Assembly (NCBI RefSeq): GCF_030369635.1
Contig: NZ_CP128474.1
Location: forward strand, 1,922,001-1,986,000
Source: Microbacterium arborescens
Lineage (GTDB): Bacteria > Actinomycetota > Actinomycetes > Actinomycetales > Microbacteriaceae
Direction of reading: 5' to 3'
DNA length: 64,000 nt
Part shown: positions 59,197-64,000 of the stretch, in pieces
Layout: every line of letters begins with the position of its first letter
Numbering within the stretch: position 1 is the first letter of the stretch
The notes under the pieces: generated by a model
Database searches by the model: none
The model's input: the letters and a program-made list of their open reading frames with translations, nothing else
Told to the model about the DNA's origin: nothing
Made by a program: the position numbers and the translations under genes

Positions 59197-60018
59197 TCAG
59201 ACGTCACCTTCGACCAGGGCGCCCTGCGTGCGCCCCTCGGAATCGACGAGCACCGCTCCGTTCGCCGTCCGCTCGACATGCAGAGCACGCTTGCCCCGCT
59301 CGACTCCGATGAAGCTGGCGACGAACTCGTCGGCAGGGTCGCGAATGATCTCGCTGGGAGAGCCGACCTGCAGCTTGTGCGCGCCGGCGGCGAGGATCAC
59401 GACCTGGTCGCCGAGGAGGAACGCCTCGTCGATGTCGTGGGTGACGAAGACGACGGTCTTGCCGAGCTCGCGCTGCAGACGCAGCAGCTCCTGCTGCAGC
59501 TCGTCTCGCACGATGGGGTCGACGGCGCCGAAGGGCTCGTCCATCAGGAGGATGTTCGGGTCGTTGGCGAGGCCCCGGGCCACGCCCACTCGCTGCTGCT
59601 GGCCGCCCGACAGCTGGCTCGGGTAACGATCCGCCATGCGCGTGTCGAGTCCGACCGTCTCCATGAGCTCGAGCGCCCGGCGCCGCGCGTCGCGCCGGCT
59701 CGTGCCGGTGAGGACGGGCACGGTGGCGATGTTGTCGGCGACGGTGAAGTGCGGCAGCAGGCCGGAGTTCTGCATGACGTAGCCGATGCGGCGGCGCAGC
59801 TGCACCGGGGAGCCGGTCGCGACGCTCTCGCCGTCGATCTCGATGGCGCCGGAGGTCGGCTCGACCATCCGGTTGATCATGCGCAGAAGAGTCGTCTTGC
59901 CGCATCCGGAAGACCCCACGAAGACGGTCGTCTGATGAGACGGGATGACGAGAGAGAAGTCCTGCACCGCGCGGGTGCCGTCGGGGAACTCTTTGACGAC
60001 GTCGCGGAACTCGATCAC
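59197..60018 (-). CDS. Osmoprotectant ABC transporter ATP-binding protein
   Basis: 273 residues. Walker A GSSGCGKTT, Q-loop MQNSGLLPH, signature LSGGQQQRV, Walker B ILLMDEPFGAVDPI, H-loop VTHD. The last 45 residues extend past the ATPase fold but are shorter than the CBS pair of OpuCA, so no CBS osmosensor is present. First gene of the operon ATPase-permease-permease-binding protein. Confidence 0.93.
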   Translation of the reverse strand: MIEFRDVVKEFPDGTRAVQDFSLVIPSHQTTVFVGSSGCGKTTLLRMINRMVEPTSGAIEIDGESVATGSPVQLRRRIGYVMQNSGLLPHFTVADNIATVPVLTGTSRRDARRRALELMETVGLDTRMADRYPSQLSGGQQQRVGVARGLANDPNILLMDEPFGAVDPIVRDELQQELLRLQRELGKTVVFVTHDIDEAFLLGDQVVILAAGAHKLQVGSPSEIIRDPADEFVASFIGVERGKRALHVERTANGAVLVDSEGRTQGALVEGDV

Positions 60019-60022
60019 GCGT

Positions 60023-60313
60023 TCAGCTCTCGATCACGACCGAGCGGTCGAACGCGACGTAGCCCGAGAAGTCGGTGCCGACGCGCTCGATCGCGGTGGG
60101 ATACGGCGTCGGGTACGACCATGCCTTGTCGGCCGACCCGGCGACGTCGAAGTACTGGGCGTCGCCCTTCCAGGCGCAGGTGTAGGCCGTGTCGCTTTCG
60201 GTCAGGACGCCCGGAGCGATGCTCCGAGGCGGGAAGTACCAGTTTCCCTCGATCCGCACGAGATCGCTCTCGTCGGCTTCAGCGACGATCGTGTCGCCCA
60301 GTCGTGCACGCAT
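60023..60313 (-). CDS. DUF427 domain protein
   Basis: 96 residues matching the small beta-rich DUF427 fold (VRIEGNWYFPPRSI, TAYTCAWKGDAQYFDV, DKAWSYPTPYPTA, DFSGYVAFDRSV). Function unknown. It ends 4 bp before the ABC ATPase start on the same strand, so it may be co-transcribed with the transporter. Confidence 0.9.
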   Translation of the reverse strand: MRARLGDTIVAEADESDLVRIEGNWYFPPRSIAPGVLTESDTAYTCAWKGDAQYFDVAGSADKAWSYPTPYPTAIERVGTDFSGYVAFDRSVVIES

Positions 60314-60415
60314 GGCGCCGCCCTCCGTTGTGGTCTCTCACGCTAGCGTTCGGAAGCGACACCCGGGCCGTGTTGCGTCATGTCGTGAAATGGACTAAAA
60401 AGACGCATCCCGACT

Positions 60416-60434
60416 CGCGAGAGGGCTCTCCGCG
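60416..60434 (-). terminator. Possible terminator of the Eis-like gene
   Basis: CGCGAGA (60416-60422) can pair with TCTC/CGCG (60427-60434) with a one-base bulge. Lies just beyond the stop at 60440 on the minus strand. Confidence 0.4.
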
Positions 60435-60439
60435 GACGT

Positions 60440-61765
60440 TCAGTACCAGAGGCCGACGCGGGGAACGAGCGTCGACGCGAACATCCGCGAGGCGGCGGCG
60501 AGGTCGGTGCCTCGCACCCGCCCGGCCCGCCCGAGCGTCTCGGGCGACACGCCACCGAGATACACGGCCGCGAGCTCGACGACCGACAGTTCGAGCGTCT
60601 CGGCCCCGGCGGTGCCTCCGGCGTCGTCGGCATCCGTCGCCGCGGACACCGTGGCGGCGCCGTGGTCATCGACCGTCAGCAGGTAGTCCCCCGCCGCGAT
60701 CTCGAGCGGATCGCTCACCCGCAGCACCACGCGTCCCGCGGCGCCGTACGTGCGTGCCCGGAGAGCCGCGGGCACGTCCACGATGCGCAGGTACTGGTGG
60801 TCGAAGACCGTGACCGACGCAGCACGCCGATCGCCGATCATCCACAGGACCGGCTCGTCCACCGAGCACAGCTCAGCATGGACATGCGCCACGAGATCGA
60901 GTTCGAGGAGGAACCGCCACAGCGCGGCATAGGCGTCGTCGGTCTCGGCGATCAGGATCGTCACCTTCGCCGTGCCCTTGACGATGTCGCGCTCGTGAGG
61001 CGCGAGCGTGTAGGTGAGGATGCCGCGTACCTCTCCCGCCGCGTCGCGGTACTGCACGCACCGGATGTCGCCGCCGTCCTTCGCATCGGGGTCGGTGCCG
61101 GTGAAGCGGTCGCCGTGCCCCGGCGGCAGGGCGATGTCGCCGGGGGTGCGGCGGCGTGTGCGCTCGTGGAGCGTCGCGACCACGTCGCGCGCGACGGTGC
61201 GCTCGACGAAGTCGAGGCGCCCCTCCGGCGTCGGTCCGCTCCAGCGCACGCGGCGCGTGTCGATGTCGAGGATCGCGGCGGATGCCGCCGAAGCGAAGCC
61301 GTAGCGGCCGTACAGCGTCGACTCGGTCACCGTGAGCATCGCGACGGGGAGCCCCGCTGCGGCGACCGTGCGGACCTCGCCCTCGAGGAGCGCTCGTGCG
61401 ATGCCGCGACGCCGGTGCGTCTGCGCGACGGTGACGGCGCTGATCGCACCGGCGGGGATCGTCCCACCCGGCACGGTGAGTTCGGACGCCCACGACGCGA
61501 CCGTACCGACCGCCACCTCCGGCATCGGTCCGCTCTCGTCGAACACAGCGGTCAGCCGCCGATCACTGTTCCTGCCGCGCGCGCCGGCGATCTGCTCGGC
61601 CGAGCGCTCGCCGTCCTGGAAGCCGCGCGCGACGGCCTGGATCCAGCCGTCGAACGCCGGCTCGGCGGCCGGCACCGTTCGATAGGTCAGTCCGCGCTGG
61701 GCAAGAGCACGGCGGGACGCCTCGTCGACGTCGCGATGCATCAGGGGGTTCGGGGTCTCGGTCAT
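60440..61765 (-). CDS. Eis-like GNAT N-acetyltransferase
   Basis: 441 residues from ATG 61765, overlapping the ispE stop (ATGA). N-terminal GNAT domain with the acetyl-CoA loop QTHRRRGIARALLEGE, central GNAT-like fold, and C-terminal SCP2-like domain, as in mycobacterial Eis. The Eis catalytic Tyr is matched in STLYGRYGF, and the chain ends in a free-carboxylate aromatic residue (VGLWY), as Eis needs. May acetylate amines, including aminoglycosides (family knowledge, not shown). Confidence 0.87.
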   Translation of the reverse strand: MTETPNPLMHRDVDEASRRALAQRGLTYRTVPAAEPAFDGWIQAVARGFQDGERSAEQIAGARGRNSDRRLTAVFDESGPMPEVAVGTVASWASELTVPGGTIPAGAISAVTVAQTHRRRGIARALLEGEVRTVAAAGLPVAMLTVTESTLYGRYGFASAASAAILDIDTRRVRWSGPTPEGRLDFVERTVARDVVATLHERTRRRTPGDIALPPGHGDRFTGTDPDAKDGGDIRCVQYRDAAGEVRGILTYTLAPHERDIVKGTAKVTILIAETDDAYAALWRFLLELDLVAHVHAELCSVDEPVLWMIGDRRAASVTVFDHQYLRIVDVPAALRARTYGAAGRVVLRVSDPLEIAAGDYLLTVDDHGAATVSAATDADDAGGTAGAETLELSVVELAAVYLGGVSPETLGRAGRVRGTDLAAASRMFASTLVPRVGLWY

Positions 61766-62703
61766 CGGGTCACCACTTTCGCGCCCGTCACCGGGCCGGA
61801 GACATGACGGGCACGGTGGCCCATCGCGGACAGGTTCTGCTCGAGAGCGCGCGCAGCCGTGGCATCGGCGGCGAGAAAGGCGAGAGTCGGGCCGGACCCC
61901 GACACGATCCCCGCCAACGCGCCGAGTTCCACGGCGCCATCGAGCAGGTCGCACAGGTCCGGCCGCAGCGCGCACGCCGCTTCCTGCAGATCGTTGCGCA
62001 GAGCGCTCGCGAGGAGGTCGGGAGACCCCGAGCGCAGCGCCTGGAGGACGACCGGGTCGACCTCGGGCGGCTCGGGGCGCGGGGCGATGTCGGGCCGCCG
62101 GTCGGCTCGCAGCCGGTCGAGCGCTGCGTACACCTCCGGGGTCGAGAGGCCGCCGCCGTCGGCGACCACGACCCAGTCGAAGCGGGCTCGCCCGAGCGCC
62201 GGGCTCAAGCGATCGCCGCGCCCCGTGCCCACCGCGCTGCCACCCATGAGCGAGAACGGGACATCGGCCCCCAGGCGCGCAGCCAGCTCCTGCAGCGCCG
62301 GAGACGTGAGCCCGGCGCCCCACAACGCGTCGCAAGCCACGAGGGCCGCCGCGGCATCCGCCGACCCCCCGCCCATGCCGCCGGCGACCGGTACGGACTT
62401 GCAGATGTCCAGATGCACGCCACCCAGATAGCCGACCTCTCGCGCCACCATCCGCGCCGCGCGCAGGGCGAGGTTTCGATCGTCCAGGGGAACGCCGGGC
62501 ACGGGTTCGCCGGCTTCGTCCACGACGGTCACGGTGAAGTCGTCCGCAGGCGTCGCCACCAGATCCTCGTACAGCGAGACGGCCTGATACACCGAGGCGA
62601 CGTCATGGTAACCGTCGTCCTGCACGGCTCCGACGTCGAGGAACAGGTTGATCTTGCCGGGAGCCCGCACACGCACGCGGTCGGGGACGGCGCTGAGGCT
62701 CAT
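61762..62703 (-). CDS. ispE: 4-diphosphocytidyl-2-C-methyl-D-erythritol kinase
   Basis: 313 residues. GHMP kinase of the MEP isoprenoid pathway. APGKINLFLDVG at the start, the phosphate loop PVAGGMGGGSADAAAAL and late GSGPTLAFL are present. Supplies isopentenyl diphosphate used by UppS. Coupled by 4-bp overlaps to the upstream aldo/keto reductase and the downstream Eis-like gene. Confidence 0.96.
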   Translation of the reverse strand: MSLSAVPDRVRVRAPGKINLFLDVGAVQDDGYHDVASVYQAVSLYEDLVATPADDFTVTVVDEAGEPVPGVPLDDRNLALRAARMVAREVGYLGGVHLDICKSVPVAGGMGGGSADAAAALVACDALWGAGLTSPALQELAARLGADVPFSLMGGSAVGTGRGDRLSPALGRARFDWVVVADGGGLSTPEVYAALDRLRADRRPDIAPRPEPPEVDPVVLQALRSGSPDLLASALRNDLQEAACALRPDLCDLLDGAVELGALAGIVSGSGPTLAFLAADATAARALEQNLSAMGHRARHVSGPVTGAKVVTR

Positions 62704-63770
62704 GAGCCGTCCGGCCCGTCCCAGATCGAGCCGATGCGAGCAGCGATGTCGTCGATCCGCCGGAGCTCGTCGTCGGTGAGGTCGGGCCCGTCGAGGGCAG
62801 CGAGATTCTCGTCGAGCTGAGCCGTGCGCGATGCGCCGATGAGGGCGGAGGCGACCACGGGGTCGCGCAGAGTCCAGCGGATGGCGAGCTGCGCGAGGGT
62901 CTGCCCGCGCTCGCGGGCGAGGTCGCCCAGCTCCCGCAGGCCGGCGAGCGCCGAGGGCGAAAGCCGCCCGTCGTCAGGCAGCGAGAAGCGCTGCATCGAA
63001 CGCTCCGACGTGCCGTCGCCGAGGTACCGGCCCGTCAGCAGGCCCTGCTGGAGGGGCATGAAGCCGATGGCTCCCATCCCGTCGCGGCGCAGCTGATCGG
63101 TGAGCCCGTCTTCGATCCAGCGGTTGAGAATGGAGTACGACGGCTGGTGGATCACCAGCGGCGTGCCGAGCTCGCGGGCCACCGCGGCGGCACGGGCGGA
63201 GTTCTCGGCCGAGTACGACGAGATGCCGACGTAGAGCGTCTTGCCCTGCCGCACGAGCGCGTCGAGCGCTCCCACCGTCTCTTCGATCGGGGTCGTGTCG
63301 TCCTCACGGTGCGAGTAGAAGATGTCGACGTAGTCGATGCTCATCCGCTTCAGCGACTGCTCGGCGCTCGCGATGAGGTACTTCCGCGACCCGTGGTTGC
63401 CGTAGGGACCGTCCCACATGTCGTATCCCGCCTTGGACGAGATGATCAGCTCATCGCGGTAGGGAGCGAAATCCTCGCGCATCATGCGCCCGAAGTTCGT
63501 CTCGGCCGAACCGTAGGGCGGTCCGTAGTTGTTCGCGAGGTCGAAGTGGGTGATCCCGCGATCGAACGCGTGCCGCAGCACCTCGCGCTGACGGTCGAAG
63601 GGGATGTTGTCTCCGAAGTTCCACCAGAGGCCCAGCGAGATCGGCGGCAGGAACAGCCCCGACGAGCCGACCTGGCGATATTCGCTGCTCTCGTAGCGGT
63701 CGGGGGCGGCGTTGTAGGGACGGTGCAGGTCTCCGCCGCGCGAAGCGGGGAAGCGGGGCGAGGCGGTCAC
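62700..63770 (-). CDS. Aldo/keto reductase (YghZ/Gpr-like)
   Basis: 356 residues. TIM-barrel AKR: catalytic Asp/Tyr in HFDLANNYGPPYGSAE, Lys in IISSKAGYDMWDG, His in IFYSHRED. The long N-terminus and WWNFGDN region match the L-glyceraldehyde 3-phosphate reductase (AKR14/YghZ) group. Cytosolic, NADPH-dependent by family. First gene of the unit with ispE and the Eis-like gene. Confidence 0.92.
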   Translation of the reverse strand: MTASPRFPASRGGDLHRPYNAAPDRYESSEYRQVGSSGLFLPPISLGLWWNFGDNIPFDRQREVLRHAFDRGITHFDLANNYGPPYGSAETNFGRMMREDFAPYRDELIISSKAGYDMWDGPYGNHGSRKYLIASAEQSLKRMSIDYVDIFYSHREDDTTPIEETVGALDALVRQGKTLYVGISSYSAENSARAAAVARELGTPLVIHQPSYSILNRWIEDGLTDQLRRDGMGAIGFMPLQQGLLTGRYLGDGTSERSMQRFSLPDDGRLSPSALAGLRELGDLARERGQTLAQLAIRWTLRDPVVASALIGASRTAQLDENLAALDGPDLTDDELRRIDDIAARIGSIWDGPDGS

Positions 63771-63902
63771 GATCCGAGCCTATCGACAGCGCAGCCGGCC
63801 GCGTCTCGATCTGTGCAGGCTCTCCGAGGTGCGCGGAAACACCGATGTAACGGAGAATGTCTAGTCTGCCTACGAACACACCATTCCCCCGAGGAGGAAA
63901 CC

Positions 63903-64000
63903 CTGGCCCTTTCCGCTCTGCCCCGCCGCGAGAACCCCTGGATCGATCTGCCCGCGCGACGCGACGACGTCGTCCTCGACGAGGGCATTCTGCGTCTCGT
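63903..64000 (+). CDS. Start of an unidentified gene, apparent CTG start codon (3' cut by window)
   Basis: A strong ribosome site GGAGG (63893-63897) stands 5 nt before CTG at 63903, from which a frame of at least 32 residues is open (ALSALPRRENPWIDLPA onward). No ATG, GTG or TTG lies in a usable position. Divergent from the aldo/keto reductase gene. Product not recognised from this fragment. Confidence 0.6.
   Translation, partial: MALSALPRRENPWIDLPARRDDVVLDEGILRL

Overview
The window reads as a chromosomal segment of a high-GC Gram-positive actinobacterium, most likely Microbacteriaceae and Microbacterium-like. The reasons are the very high GC content, frequent GTG starts, many 4-bp ATGA/GTGA stop-start overlaps, lineage-typical families (DUF501, DUF4307, DUF222-HNH, PIN-PhoH) and the gene order. 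No rRNA, phage, transposase or CRISPR array is visible.

Layout. 1-1001: end of a sensor kinase and its OmpR-type regulator. 1047-9109: housekeeping and membrane genes (phoH2-like, uppS, TrhA/hemolysin III, a small membrane protein, DUF4307, greA, ilvA, AI-2E family transporter, LemA, MarR). 9152-10434: EamA transporter whose 3' end runs into a tRNA with anticodon UAA, followed by an 84-bp tandem repeat. 10435-24351: ndh, subtilase, DUF501, divIC, eno, an SGNH-methyltransferase fusion, a small membrane/HTH operon, hisS, mazG, ppc, gdhA. 24401-30818: amino-acid permease, mfd, pth, rplY. 31032-40050: gluconate/idonate locus (idnD, idnO, gntP, gntR, a 2-hydroxyacid dehydrogenase, gntK, eda, gnd). 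40129-43985: corA and a two-component operon with an unusual third gene. 44150-45493: DUF222-HNH (13E12-like) gene between short inverted repeats. 45778-48676: three-gene flavin electron-transfer operon (FMN lipoprotein, ApbE, RnfD-FNR fusion). 48764-54273: P-type ATPase, prs, glmU, tRNA-Gln. 54374-64000: MarR, ABC-F ATPase, osmoprotectant ABC importer, DUF427, Eis-like acetyltransferase, ispE, aldo/keto reductase and the start of one more gene.

How it fits together. ispE, glmU, prs, rplY, pth, mfd, mazG, eno, divIC and DUF501 are the same housekeeping set found together in mycobacteria (Rv1011-Rv1025), here all on the minus strand but split by lineage-specific blocks, the largest at about 31-51.5 kb. 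The gluconate block forms a route from idonate/ketogluconate through gluconate to 6-phosphogluconate and the pentose phosphate pathway; a shared operator-like palindrome links its promoters. The flavin operon encodes an enzyme chain able to move electrons from NAD(P)H across the membrane to a covalently flavinylated lipoprotein; it is the best candidate here for a poorly described system.
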